Source: JBCCSZ01 sp039821145
GTDB taxonomy: Bacteria > Bacteroidota > Bacteroidia > Chitinophagales > Saprospiraceae
Reading direction: 5' to 3'
Assembly (NCBI GenBank): GCA_039821145.1
Contig: JBCBOS010000006.1
Location: forward strand, 248,001 to 312,000
DNA length: 64,000 nt
Positions 8,083-15,887 of the stretch are shown piece by piece. The number at the start of each line of letters is the position of its first letter. Position 1 is the stretch's first letter. A program made the position numbers and the translations under genes. The notes beneath the pieces were generated by a model that was given only the letters and a program-made list of their open reading frames with translations, was not told where the DNA came from and did not search any database.

Positions 8083-8669
8083 TCTTTCATATCTGTGAGG
8101 CGTTGGTAGTTGGTTCCCATCGCTGTTTCCATCTCTTGGATGTTTTGGTAGATGTACAGTCCGGCCATGCCTGTGCCGTGCGGTCCGATGGTTTTTTCGG
8201 TGAAGATGTAGCCATTTTCCAGGAGGATGAATCCCTCGATGTCGGCAGAGTCCATGACCAAAATGTCGGCGATGGTTTGGTCTTTCAGGTATTTGACTTT
8301 GTTTTCGCGGTATTCGACGCGGTAGGGCAGGTATTCTTTGGGAATGCGTTCGATGAGTCCAAACAGTTTTTTCAGTCGCCCCCACAGGGAAGCAGTCCGT
8401 TTCTTTTGCGCCTCCAGAACCTCTCCCACCGTTTTGCCTTCGGGATTGACGTGGAATTGGGGGATGTCCTCTAGATTGGCGAAGAGGCTTTCAGCTCCCT
8501 CTCGTGGCTCGCATGCCAAGTCGTCCGACTCAAAGTCCCAGGGAATGTTGACGGTGATTCCATTGTCCAACTGAATGAAGACTTCCGCTTCGTCCAGTCC
8601 TCCGACCTCCATTTCCAGGTAGAGCAGGAGGTCTTTGATCTTTCGTCCGATGAGTTGTTTGGCATGCAT
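8079..8669 (-). CDS. Hypothetical cytoplasmic protein, 196 residues
   Basis: I do not recognise this family. The protein is acidic and soluble, has no signal peptide or membrane segment, and looks alpha/beta. It starts with a helix-rich part (MHAKQLIGRKIKDLLLYLEM), followed by strands around VFIQLDNGITVNIPWDF, which resembles small bacterial proteins that carry a ligand-binding sheet, but no catalytic motif is visible. The C-terminal half (IADILVMDSADIEGFILLENGYIFTE) is again beta-rich. The start ATG at 8669 fits codon use. Its stop overlaps the stop of the histidine kinase by 4 bp in tail-to-tail orientation, so the two are transcribed towards each other and are not an operon. Confidence 0.75.
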   Translation of the reverse strand: MHAKQLIGRKIKDLLLYLEMEVGGLDEAEVFIQLDNGITVNIPWDFESDDLACEPREGAESLFANLEDIPQFHVNPEGKTVGEVLEAQKKRTASLWGRLKKLFGLIERIPKEYLPYRVEYRENKVKYLKDQTIADILVMDSADIEGFILLENGYIFTEKTIGPHGTGMAGLYIYQNIQEMETAMGTNYQRLTDMKD

Positions 8670-8738
8670 GTTTGGCGTGTGTTCATTGCCAAAACGGTGA
8701 TTGGTGGTGGGATGGTTCCTGTCGGAGGAAATTACAGC

Positions 8739-9272
8739 CTACTTCAACTTCAAAGAGTGCATGATCTCTTTGGAGACACTTTCCCATTCCGTTACATGTT
8801 CGAGGGTGCAATTGAATGAGCAAAGCAACAATTTATCGTCGAGATCGGTGAAGAACATTCGATTGTAAATTTTCGCGTCTGGAGCAGATATGACGAATTC
8901 CAGGTAACCAATTTGTCGCCCATTCACCTCAATGACTTCGCTGTTTTTCCACTCTGCATCAGGGTAATTGGTTTGAAAAGATTGTACAAGACCTTCTTTG
9001 TAAGGCTCCATCAATTCTTGACTGGCAGGGTTTTCGGTCAAATTGAGCGCGACGTTGATGGATGCCCGCTTATTGGTGTAAACCAAAGTTGGTCTCTGTT
9101 CTGTTGGATACTTCATTTTGATGGTTTCCTCATCCATGATGTCAAAATCTGAAGGTATCTTCAGTTCGATCCGATCATTCAAAAGCGACATCGTTTCCAA
9201 TTCAATTCCGCTTATTGCTGCGATTGAGGAACAGGCAAACACGACAAGAGCCAATTGTTTCAAAACATTCAT
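8739..9272 (-). CDS. Hypothetical secreted or lipid-anchored protein, 177 residues
   Basis: The start is the ATG at 9272 (MNVLKQLALVVFACSSIAA); the frame can be extended two codons to a TTG, which is less likely. The first 20 residues form a signal peptide; FAC could serve as a weak lipobox, otherwise cleavage near SIAA is expected. The mature part resembles the mog1/PsbP-like fold found in DcrB-type and other small exported proteins: LNDRIELKIPSDFDIMDEE, then ASINVALN, YLEFVISAP and a C-terminal helix EWESVSKEIMHSLKLK. That resemblance is a pattern judgement only. It lies on the minus strand 70 bp upstream of the 8669 gene and may be co-transcribed with it. Confidence 0.72.
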   Translation of the reverse strand: MNVLKQLALVVFACSSIAAISGIELETMSLLNDRIELKIPSDFDIMDEETIKMKYPTEQRPTLVYTNKRASINVALNLTENPASQELMEPYKEGLVQSFQTNYPDAEWKNSEVIEVNGRQIGYLEFVISAPDAKIYNRMFFTDLDDKLLLCSFNCTLEHVTEWESVSKEIMHSLKLK

Positions 9273-9524
9273 AATCAACAGTTGCTATTTATTAATTTTT
9301 GGGTTTTGCACTGGCATCATACGATGATGGTCCTTAGAAGTAACGAATTTGGATGGTTATCATTGGATCATCTTTACCTTTTTAGGAGTACATGTGTGTT
9401 GCCGGAACGAACCATCCGGTTTATTGCAAATATTACTCCATGAAACGATTGGAAATTTCGAAAGCATCTTTTCATGAAATCATTCCATTCTCATTCTTTG
9501 CTGATCTGTCAAGCTTTCATTTGT

Positions 9525-9532
9525 TATCTTTG
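9525..9532 (+). promoter_or_regulatory. Bacteroidota -7 promoter element
   Basis: TATCTTTG matches TANNTTTG. A TTTG at 9497-9500 is a possible -33 element, though the 24-bp spacing is long. It lies 32 bp before the ATG at 9565. Confidence 0.5.
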
Positions 9533-9564
9533 ACCTAGGCTTATCATCCAAACCTTCCCAAAAC

Positions 9565-9966
9565 ATGCTGTCACTAGACAACAAAAGCCAAGAACGACTC
9601 AAGAGCCCCCGTACCAAAACGGAGGACAAGCTCTATCTGATGGCCAGACACATAGAAGAAAAATACCAATTGTACCCACAGCCCAATCATTGGGAAGATG
9701 CCTTTGGGAAATTGACCAGGGAGGAGCAAGTCTTTTACAAGCTCTGGTTGTGGTTGTGCTATGTGGAGTGGGAAAGCCTCGTGGCGCCCATTGCCGAATT
9801 TGAGGAGGTTTATGGGTTGGCGAGAAAGCAGGAATTGCTTGGCCATCTATCTGCAGAACAGTCGGCCGGGGAAAACATTTACGCTTATTATCAGTTAGAT
9901 GGATTGGCGGGCGTTTGCTTGCTGGAGTGGGGAATGGCGAATTTGTTGCAACAATTAAACAAGTAA
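9565..9966 (+). CDS. Hypothetical helical protein, 133 residues
   Basis: Family not recognised. The product is all-helical by composition, with many Glu, Leu and Trp residues (NHWEDAFGKLTREEQVFYKLWLWLCYVEWES) and no signal peptide. It is the first gene of a likely operon with the precorrin-2 dehydrogenase, which starts 10 bp after its stop. A TATCTTTG -7 element 32 bp upstream supports the ATG at 9565. The close spacing suggests a link to siroheme or sulfur/nitrite metabolism, but nothing in the sequence shows this directly. Confidence 0.7.
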   Translation: MLSLDNKSQERLKSPRTKTEDKLYLMARHIEEKYQLYPQPNHWEDAFGKLTREEQVFYKLWLWLCYVEWESLVAPIAEFEEVYGLARKQELLGHLSAEQSAGENIYAYYQLDGLAGVCLLEWGMANLLQQLNK

Positions 9967-9976
9967 AATACTGCAT

Positions 9977-10600
9977 ATGAATTTCATGGACCAAGACAGT
10001 GGGAATGTGATGTTTCCCGTTTTTTTCAAACTTCACCAACTGCAGCTCTTGATAGTGGGGGGTGGCAATGTGGGCCTGGAAAAACTGGAAGCTGTCCTCA
10101 AGCACAGCCCTCGCGCCAATGTGACCTTGGTATCGGGCGAAATCCGTCGGCCGGAGATTTGGGAGTTGGACAAGCACCACGAGGGACTAACGGTTGTCGT
10201 CCGCAACTTTGAGGAGAGCGACTTGGATGGCAAAGACCTCGTCATACTGGCCACCGACCAACCGGAGTTGCACAAGCAGATCAAAAAAACTGCCGAAGGC
10301 CGCCACCTGCTCACCAATGTAGCCGACACCCCCGATCTGTGCGACTTTTACCTTTGCTCCATTGTCAAGCGGGGCGACCTCAAGATCGGCATCTCCACCA
10401 ACGGCAAGTCCCCTACACTGGCCAAGCGCATGCGCCAATACCTGACGGCTACCTTGCCCGATACCCAGGAAGTCCAAGAGTTGTTGGACAATCTCAAGGT
10501 CATCCGCGACAAGCTCGGAGGCGATTTTGACTACAAGGTCCAAAAGCTCAACGAGATCACTCGATCTTGGTTGGAAGACAAAAAAGAAGAGTCAAAATAA
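9977..10600 (+). CDS. Precorrin-2 dehydrogenase / sirohydrochlorin ferrochelatase (CysG N-terminal, Met8-like)
   Basis: At 207 residues this matches the N-terminal CysG/Met8 module, which oxidises precorrin-2 with NAD+ and inserts Fe2+ to make siroheme. The Rossmann motif VGGGNVGLEK covers residues 27-36. The conserved block TNVADTPDLCDFYLCSIVKRGDLKIGISTNGKSPTLAKRMR (split here: TNVADTPDLCDFYLC and GDLKIGISTNGKSP) is the family hallmark and contains the catalytic Asp region. The stand-alone form, without the methyltransferase half, is usual in Bacteroidota. Neighbours are a hypothetical gene 10 bp upstream and a TfoX-like gene 15 bp downstream; no sulfite or nitrite reductase is in view. Confidence 0.93.
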   Translation: MNFMDQDSGNVMFPVFFKLHQLQLLIVGGGNVGLEKLEAVLKHSPRANVTLVSGEIRRPEIWELDKHHEGLTVVVRNFEESDLDGKDLVILATDQPELHKQIKKTAEGRHLLTNVADTPDLCDFYLCSIVKRGDLKIGISTNGKSPTLAKRMRQYLTATLPDTQEVQELLDNLKVIRDKLGGDFDYKVQKLNEITRSWLEDKKEESK

Positions 10601-10615
10601 CAAGGTGCAAACAAC

Positions 10616-10966
10616 ATGGCTTCTAAGCCAACTCCTTATGAATTCGTTCTCGACTTGCTGCATCCGTTGGAAGTTCGGGTGAAGTCGATGTTTGGCGTGC
10701 AGGTCCTTTACATCAATGAAAAACTGTGCCTTGGCCTTCGAAAGCGCGAGCGGGTGCCAGAAGACAATGGGCTTATGATCCGCTGCGAGACAGAAGCTGT
10801 GGCTGAGCAGTTGGCAAAGGAGGTGCCTTCTCTTCGTGCCATGCAAAGCATTCCCAGTAAAAAGTGGTTGTTGATTCCAGCGGAGGCGGATGATTTCGAG
10901 GAGTTGGCTGAGTGGGTTTGTGGGTTGGTTCGGAGGGGGGACCAGCGGATTGGGGTTTTGTCTTGA
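10616..10966 (+). CDS. TfoX N-terminal-like small protein
   Basis: A 116-residue soluble protein. The segment VKSMFGVQVLYINEKLCLGLRKRER resembles the start of TfoX_N/YjbR-like domains, where MFGG.glY..g.mf.l is typical; the second part (KKWLLIPAEADDFEELAEWVCGLV) would be the closing strand and helix. Because the core glycine pair is not present I treat the family call as tentative. It follows the precorrin-2 dehydrogenase by 15 bp and is probably in the same operon. Its stop overlaps the region where an Uma2 fragment begins. Confidence 0.7.
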   Translation: MASKPTPYEFVLDLLHPLEVRVKSMFGVQVLYINEKLCLGLRKRERVPEDNGLMIRCETEAVAEQLAKEVPSLRAMQSIPSKKWLLIPAEADDFEELAEWVCGLVRRGDQRIGVLS

Positions 10967-10979
10967 GATTGATTTTACA

Positions 10980-11198
10980 TACCATGAAATACCAACTTTC
11001 AAAGAATATGTACTGATTGACCAGGAGAGATATGTTGTTGACGTCTATTACAAGCCCGACCAGAGCGACCTTTGGAGAATCACAAGATATGAAGATCCAA
11101 GTGCAATCATCCACCTTTCATCGTTGGGAATCGATGTTTCCATGGAGTTGCTGTACAAGCACGTACGCTTTGATGGTGTGGCATCAGATGATCAATAG
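10980..11198 (+). pseudogene. Uma2-family (DUF820) C-terminal remnant
   Basis: About 72 codons, ending at the TAG at 11196, carry the C-terminal signature of Uma2 (PD-(D/E)XK-like) proteins: HEIPTFKEYVLIDQERYVVD, then the strand VYYKPDQSDLWRITRY and the end SLGIDVSMELLYKHVRF. In complete Uma2 genes this is preceded by about 110 residues with the nuclease-like core; here the upstream sequence in frame is the tail of the TfoX-like gene read in another frame. The piece has no start of its own. It reads as a 5'-truncated gene left after a deletion. The family match is by memory of the IP.xREYlli and SLG motifs. Confidence 0.7.
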
Positions 11199-11208
11199 AC
11201 TTCCCTTT

Positions 11209-12633
11209 TCAAGCCGTTTTTCGTTTGAGTTGTTTCAGCACCAGGCCCAAAAGGATATCGAATGGGACGATCTCCACTTCGAAACGCTCCCCCAGGGCCA
11301 GGGGGTGTTTTTCCAATAAATCAAAATATTTTTGGGTGCGTCTACGCAGGGCGTCCGGATGAAAATTGGCAGCGGGGAGGCGACAGATGATTTTCAAAAA
11401 CCATTTGGCCCGCCGGAGTCCGGGGTCTTTCAAGTGCCTGTAGCTGTAGTGTTCGGCAGCCTCTACCCGATCGATGAATTTGCCGCGATCGCGGACCAGG
11501 TGTACCAGCAATTCGGCGATGAGTACGTTGATGTTGTTGACCTTTTGGCTGGCCTGGGATCGGATGGTTTCGTTGAGGTATTTTCCGAGCCGGAACCTGC
11601 GTTCCAGGACCAACAGTCCTGTATGGGATAAAAAGCACAAATAGGCCCCCAATATGGCAAAATGCAAGCGAAGTTTTTCGAAGCGACAATTTCGATTTTG
11701 GCGATACCAGATGTAGGCTTGGTTGTAATGGCCGGCGTGCAATGCGTTGATGATGCGGTAGTAGCGCAGTAGATAGTCGTTGAAGGATTTGGGAGGACAA
11801 TACATACTGGCTTGTTCGAAGCTCTGGTCGGCATCTGCGTAGTTGGTTAGAGCCATTTGGGCCAATCCTTGACTCTTGGAGAGAGAATAGATATATGAAC
11901 TGTAGGAACTAGCCAGACCTTGAAAAAAAGAGATTCCTTCGGCACATTTTTTCTCAGCTCTCGGGTAGTCTCCTATTTTGAATCCATATTGTACTTCCAA
12001 AACAGTTAGGTAAATAAAGTATTTGGTAGTCTTTCCATTGATGGCTTTGATTTTTTGGATGCCTTTTTGGATGATGGCTGCATGGTCTGCGTCTCCACTG
12101 CTGATTTGGGTTTGGTAATACAGTCGCTCTACTTTCTTATTGAGAGAATAGATGTCCTGGTATTCTTCGATTTTATCAGCGTAAAAATTTGCTTTTTCGG
12201 GATCGATCTCGTAAAAAGAATGCTCGTGATGAAAAATGGCAGCCAATTCAATGAGCAAGTACATAAACTCATATGCTTCGGCGGTCTCATAAGCCTCTTG
12301 TACCAATCGCATCCCCTCCCCTCGTTTGCCAAAATGCAGTAGTTTTTGGGCCACAAAAAATTTTTTTTGACTTTTTTCATATTTTTTTCTCACAGCACTT
12401 CCTCCTGCCGAATCGCTCAGAAATAACATGGATTGCAGAATACTCAGTGTCCTGGATTTCAGCTCTGAATAATACGTCCGATGGTGTTTTTCCTGACAAA
12501 TGATGTGGCGAAATGCCTTGTCGTTAAGGGGATTTTCTTCTTGAAAACGACGGATGAATTCTCCAGGCTTCCCATCAATCCTCTTCAATAAGCGTGGATC
12601 AATCAATGACAAATATGACCTAATATCTTCCAT
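11209..12633 (-). CDS. TPR-like helical-repeat protein, cassette copy A
   Basis: A 474-residue, probably all-helical soluble protein without signal peptide. The middle (about 110-330) has the degenerate helix pairs of tetratricopeptide-type repeats, e.g. GLAQMALTNYADADQSFEQA and IINALHAGHYNQAYIWYRQ. It is a clear paralogue of the protein at 47826-49256. Shared landmarks are an N-terminus with IDPRLL/IDPNLL and GKPGE/GRPGE, the block DRGKFIDRVEA, SYRHLKDP, RRAKWF and an end with VEIVPFDILLGLVLKQLKRK. The first 100 residues and the last 100 are better conserved than the centre, which suits a variable recognition scaffold between two fixed ends. It is transcribed away from the 38-residue peptide gene at 12794. 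I know no function for this family. Confidence 0.85.
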   Translation of the reverse strand: MEDIRSYLSLIDPRLLKRIDGKPGEFIRRFQEENPLNDKAFRHIICQEKHHRTYYSELKSRTLSILQSMLFLSDSAGGSAVRKKYEKSQKKFFVAQKLLHFGKRGEGMRLVQEAYETAEAYEFMYLLIELAAIFHHEHSFYEIDPEKANFYADKIEEYQDIYSLNKKVERLYYQTQISSGDADHAAIIQKGIQKIKAINGKTTKYFIYLTVLEVQYGFKIGDYPRAEKKCAEGISFFQGLASSYSSYIYSLSKSQGLAQMALTNYADADQSFEQASMYCPPKSFNDYLLRYYRIINALHAGHYNQAYIWYRQNRNCRFEKLRLHFAILGAYLCFLSHTGLLVLERRFRLGKYLNETIRSQASQKVNNINVLIAELLVHLVRDRGKFIDRVEAAEHYSYRHLKDPGLRRAKWFLKIICRLPAANFHPDALRRRTQKYFDLLEKHPLALGERFEVEIVPFDILLGLVLKQLKRKTA

Positions 12634-12793
12634 TTCATTAATTTCTCAAGTAGTTGTACAATAGAAACATAGAAAACCAGCCCCTTAATAACAATTAATT
12701 TACTACTCTCTCATTTACAGCACTTCACCCTCGCGATTCATACTTTATGATCTATACTTTATTTGGATTATTCACACTTTAATCCATCAATTT

Positions 12794-12910
12794 ATGCTAT
12801 CCAAAATTAAAGCTCTTAAAGAGGTTAGGAAACTAACTATTAAGAAGCAAAAACGCATCATTGGCGGTACAGGAGAAGCCTTTATAGAAGCTGATCTAAC
12901 CGCCATGTAG
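12794..12910 (+). CDS. Small Gly-Gly peptide, cassette copy A (38 residues)
   Basis: ATG at 12794, TAG at 12908. The first 22 residues are rich in Lys, Leu and Ile (K4, K6, K9, K13, K17, K18, K20), followed by IIGG at 22-25 and a 13-residue tail that is acidic and free of Lys (Glu28, Glu32, Asp34). The layout resembles Gly-Gly leader peptides of Bacteroidota, in which a basic leader is cut after GG. It starts 160 bp from the divergent helical-repeat gene and ends 33 bp before a strong hairpin. The second locus has the same arrangement at 49423. Coding status rests on this repeated arrangement, since 38 codons alone would not be convincing. No C39 peptidase transporter or modification enzyme is nearby. 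Confidence 0.55.
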   Translation: MLSKIKALKEVRKLTIKKQKRIIGGTGEAFIEADLTAM

Positions 12911-12943
12911 TCCATTACATTTCGTCTTGAAAAGCACTTATTT

Positions 12944-12987
12944 CCCCGGATGGTCACGAAATCCAATTGTGATTATTCGGGGTTTTT
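12944..12987 (+). terminator. Hairpin after peptide A
   Basis: CCCCG at 12944-12948 pairs with CGGGG at 12978-12982, with inner support from GTCAC and GTGAT, and is followed by TTTTT. The sequence from TTGTGAT through the hairpin and about 35 bp beyond resembles 49585-49640 in copy B. Confidence 0.7.
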
Positions 12988-13193
12988 CATATCTTGCGAT
13001 CATATCACAGGATAGTATGACAACAAATTAAATTTACAAAATTTTCGGGACTGCACAAGTATGGACCGAAGCCAAGGAACAGCGATAAAAATTGCGAGAA
13101 AGTGGCTAGTCTTTTGAGCCTGCTTTTCAAGACGGATATGGACTACAATCCCTTCTGTTACATCAAAGAGAGGATAGCAAATGCATCGCAGTT

Positions 13194-13221
13194 CCTACCT
13201 CCATTGTGGGGTAGGTTTTTT
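13194..13221 (+). terminator. Second hairpin of cassette A
   Basis: CCTACC at 13194-13199 pairs with GGTAGG at 13210-13215, followed by TTTTTT. The matching position in copy B has CCTGCC/GGCAGG plus TTTTTT (49830-49860), so the structure is kept although bases changed. Confidence 0.75.
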
Positions 13222-13873
13222 ATCAGTGTTCAAAACAAAAAGCTATCTTGGGATTGTGCCTGGATGAAAGAAATTTCTTAAAAAATCATTCAAAAACTTT
13301 GCTCATCCATCACATTCTTTCCAAACGTAAGAATTACCATCACAACCATCAAGCGTAAGACTCCTATTGCTGTGGGCATCGACTGTAGCAAATGGGCATC
13401 AACATCCTTTTGGGCGTTCAGCGCCTAAGACATCTTCCTGCAACTGCAGGCAGGGGTACATCACCTACCTATGTCACATTTCGCTCTTAGAGCGGAGAGT
13501 AACACTTACGTTTACAGTGTACCTGCCCCTTTCGGTTTGATGGTCGAAGGTGGGTGGGTACACTTTTCATTCGAAATAAAATGACAACTGTTAAAATTGA
13601 AAAAATGAAAAATAATCGATCGCAAAACTCATTTAATATATGAGCGTAAGTGTCATTTTCATCTGTGCCATTGCCAAAGTTTTATTCTAGGGCAAAACAG
13701 GTACATTCATATCTACCGTTGGCTTGGTCTGGTCATGTGGCCCGATTGGAGACCAAGCCGTAAAATCCATCAAAAAATGTTGGCCCAGGCAGCCTGCCCC
13801 ACGACTTTGTGAAGTCGATGGAGGTACTTGCCTGTCATGAAGATTAATTCCATCATCCATCTAAAGCAAACTT

Positions 13874-15826
13874 ATGAAAAGATTGATTGGATGTGCCATG
13901 CTCCTGTGCATGGCCATTTGCTGGCAAGCCTGCCAGAAAGAACCACTTGCGACCACACAGTTGCCCACTCACACAGCAAAAACCGAACAAAAAGCAGAAC
14001 TGCGCAGCGACCCGGACGAATATGTGCAAACACTACTTGGTGCCAAGCGAAATAATCCGTATACTGTAACAAATATGACTGAGGCATGGAATCACTTGTA
14101 TCCGGATGATCAGTACGCATCCCTTCCTGCCACTCACAAATACCTCAAATTTACCCCTGCCGACGTGGACCAACTCGTTGCCATCATCGAAAACGATCTC
14201 GACCATTTCGACTACCCTGTCGAATACGAGCTCATCCGGGAAGGAGACTACTACTTGTCTCCCGGCAAAACCCTGGACGATCTGCCGGAGTTGTATGCTG
14301 TGGTGCCAAGCGCAGATGCACTGCCAGCAGGCGTTGGCCAATATGAATTGATCGAAGAATTGGTACTCCCTCCTTACAATTCATTTCTCACTGCCCAGGC
14401 ATTTACCCAACTGGGGCTGGAATATGGCCACGAAGGTGACAGTCAGGACCCCGAAGACTGCCATGAGGGCTGCGAGCTGTACCCCTACTGCTTGGTCTGT
14501 ACCGAAATTGGCTGCGACATATCGGACTTGGCGACGATTGTGGGCTTGCCCGGCTGTCGTCCTGGCCTTCCAGATTGGCCGGACTGTTTGGAGGAAGAAT
14601 GTACGGAGGAGCCCCCGCCGCCACCACCCAGCGGCCATTGCGGCTGCAACATCTGGGCCAACCAGCGCATGATCAGTGGCTGCGTGCAGGTGGAGGACTC
14701 TGAGTTGGGTCTGGAGGGTGTCCGTCGGGTGCAGGTCATCGCCAGAGACGGCTGGTTTACCTTCAAGAGGACCTATACCACTGATGGGGGTTGTTTTAAG
14801 ATCAGACATTCTGTGGGCAGGAAGAATCGATTGCGTCTGAAGCTCAAGTTTGAAAACCAGCTCGTGAAGGCCCGCAACCTTTCCGGCCTGCGCATTTGGG
14901 AGTATTTCTTTGCGGTGAAGGACCGGAGAGGGGTCATTCCGTTTCCGTACAACAACATTTCGGTGGTTTATCGAGATTCGCCAGATCGAAAAGGGCGTCA
15001 AAAGAAAAATTGGATGGCGGCCATTGCATTGAATGGCGTGGGAGAATTTCATCAATTTGCTGCCCAAGAGGGGATTGTTCCGCCCGATAAGGTTCACATT
15101 CTCAATACGACTTGGTTTGATGGTTTGGGAGCTGGTTCCGCGCCCATGTTTCGAAGCTCTCGCAGACTGACCGCCATCAGCAATTTTTTGGATTGGATCT
15201 TCAAGGGAGATGCGCCTGCCAATTTTGTGAGTGTGTGGAGTGGGTTGTTGTTTGACATTGCCTTGGTCACTAGAAATATCCCAACAGACCAACTAAAGAG
15301 TACCCTTTACCACGAATTGGCACATGCCAGCCACTATTTTTGGGCAGGGAAAGACTTTTGGGAGAAGGTGGTCATACATGAATCAGCTCATGGGGCTGTT
15401 TTTCAAGATCCTTATGGGGAGCCAGGGAAGTTTCTTCCTGGGGTAAGTTATGTAGGGCATGTGGCTGTTGCGGAGTCTTGGGGAACTCATATTGGGGAGA
15501 GTTTTGCACATTTGAAATATCAAACAAGAAATAGTATAAGAGGTACCTGGGAGGATAGACTAGAAAGGACATTCCTAAATAATAACTATGTCCCTGAAGG
15601 TATCTATAAAGATTTGATTGATGATACACCTACTGAAACTATCCCAACAGGAGGAACGTCTCTGGACAATATACTAGGATTTACCAATGTTCAGTTCTTT
15701 AGCCTTTTAGATAAGCATACGATCTCTCCGATAGTCTTTAAAAGGAGGTTAATTGATCAATATCTCAATACTACTCCCAATTCAGAATCTGCAGTAAATA
15801 CCATGTTTAGCACATATGGATATTAA
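13874..15826 (+). CDS. Lipoprotein with HExxH motif, putative zinc metallopeptidase
   Basis: 650 residues. The N-terminus MKRLIGCAMLLCMAICWQAC is a lipoprotein signal with lipobox Cys at residue 20. Residues 190-270 are Cys-rich and contain a short Pro run (EEPPPPPP), followed by a CarboxypepD_reg-like beta domain (ISGCVQVEDSELGLEGVRRV, TTDGGCFKI). The C-terminal part has HELAH at 480-484, a second HESAH at 502-506 and a possible third ligand Glu534 in AVAESWG. The first motif plus the downstream Glu fits a gluzincin-like site; activity is inferred. The last 60 codons recur as a fragment at 16560-16744. A perfect palindrome follows the stop, then the first of three lipoprotein genes. I do not recognise a named family. 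Confidence 0.82.
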   Translation: MKRLIGCAMLLCMAICWQACQKEPLATTQLPTHTAKTEQKAELRSDPDEYVQTLLGAKRNNPYTVTNMTEAWNHLYPDDQYASLPATHKYLKFTPADVDQLVAIIENDLDHFDYPVEYELIREGDYYLSPGKTLDDLPELYAVVPSADALPAGVGQYELIEELVLPPYNSFLTAQAFTQLGLEYGHEGDSQDPEDCHEGCELYPYCLVCTEIGCDISDLATIVGLPGCRPGLPDWPDCLEEECTEEPPPPPPSGHCGCNIWANQRMISGCVQVEDSELGLEGVRRVQVIARDGWFTFKRTYTTDGGCFKIRHSVGRKNRLRLKLKFENQLVKARNLSGLRIWEYFFAVKDRRGVIPFPYNNISVVYRDSPDRKGRQKKNWMAAIALNGVGEFHQFAAQEGIVPPDKVHILNTTWFDGLGAGSAPMFRSSRRLTAISNFLDWIFKGDAPANFVSVWSGLLFDIALVTRNIPTDQLKSTLYHELAHASHYFWAGKDFWEKVVIHESAHGAVFQDPYGEPGKFLPGVSYVGHVAVAESWGTHIGESFAHLKYQTRNSIRGTWEDRLERTFLNNNYVPEGIYKDLIDDTPTETIPTGGTSLDNILGFTNVQFFSLLDKHTISPIVFKRRLIDQYLNTTPNSESAVNTMFSTYGY

Positions 15827-15837
15827 AGAATAATCAT

Positions 15838-15867
15838 CTCTGTGTCAAATAGCTATTTGACACAGAG
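15838..15867. terminator. Perfect 30-bp palindrome after the HExxH gene
   Basis: CTCTGTGTCAAATAG at 15838-15852 is followed at once by its exact reverse complement (15853-15867), with no loop bases and no T-run. It could end the HExxH transcript or bind a dimeric regulator upstream of the lipoprotein gene. A degenerate hairpin is at the equivalent place after the duplicated fragment (16754-16786). Confidence 0.6.
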
Positions 15868-15887
15868 AACTAAATTAATTACTTATT

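Larger units (their letters stand above)
12911..13873 (+). other. Gene-free stretch downstream of peptide A
   Basis: Holds two hairpins (12944-12987 and 13194-13221), then about 650 bp in which I see no gene. A frame open from 13021 to 13281 has no start and runs across the second hairpin; part of it (about 13080-13185) looks faintly like the end of an IS66-type transposase. ACACTTAC at 13502-13509 and GTAAGTGT at 13646-13653 are inverted copies and could be old element ends. None of this is firm. Confidence 0.4.

Noticed and set aside
6688..8385. Minus-strand frame of 565 codons across the histidine kinase
   Set aside because: Antisense shadow of the kinase gene; low-complexity His/Arg/Gln-rich translation and no start signal.
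14381..15292. Minus-strand frame of 303 codons inside the HExxH lipoprotein gene
   Set aside because: The plus-strand protein has a lipoprotein signal and motifs; the antisense product resembles nothing.
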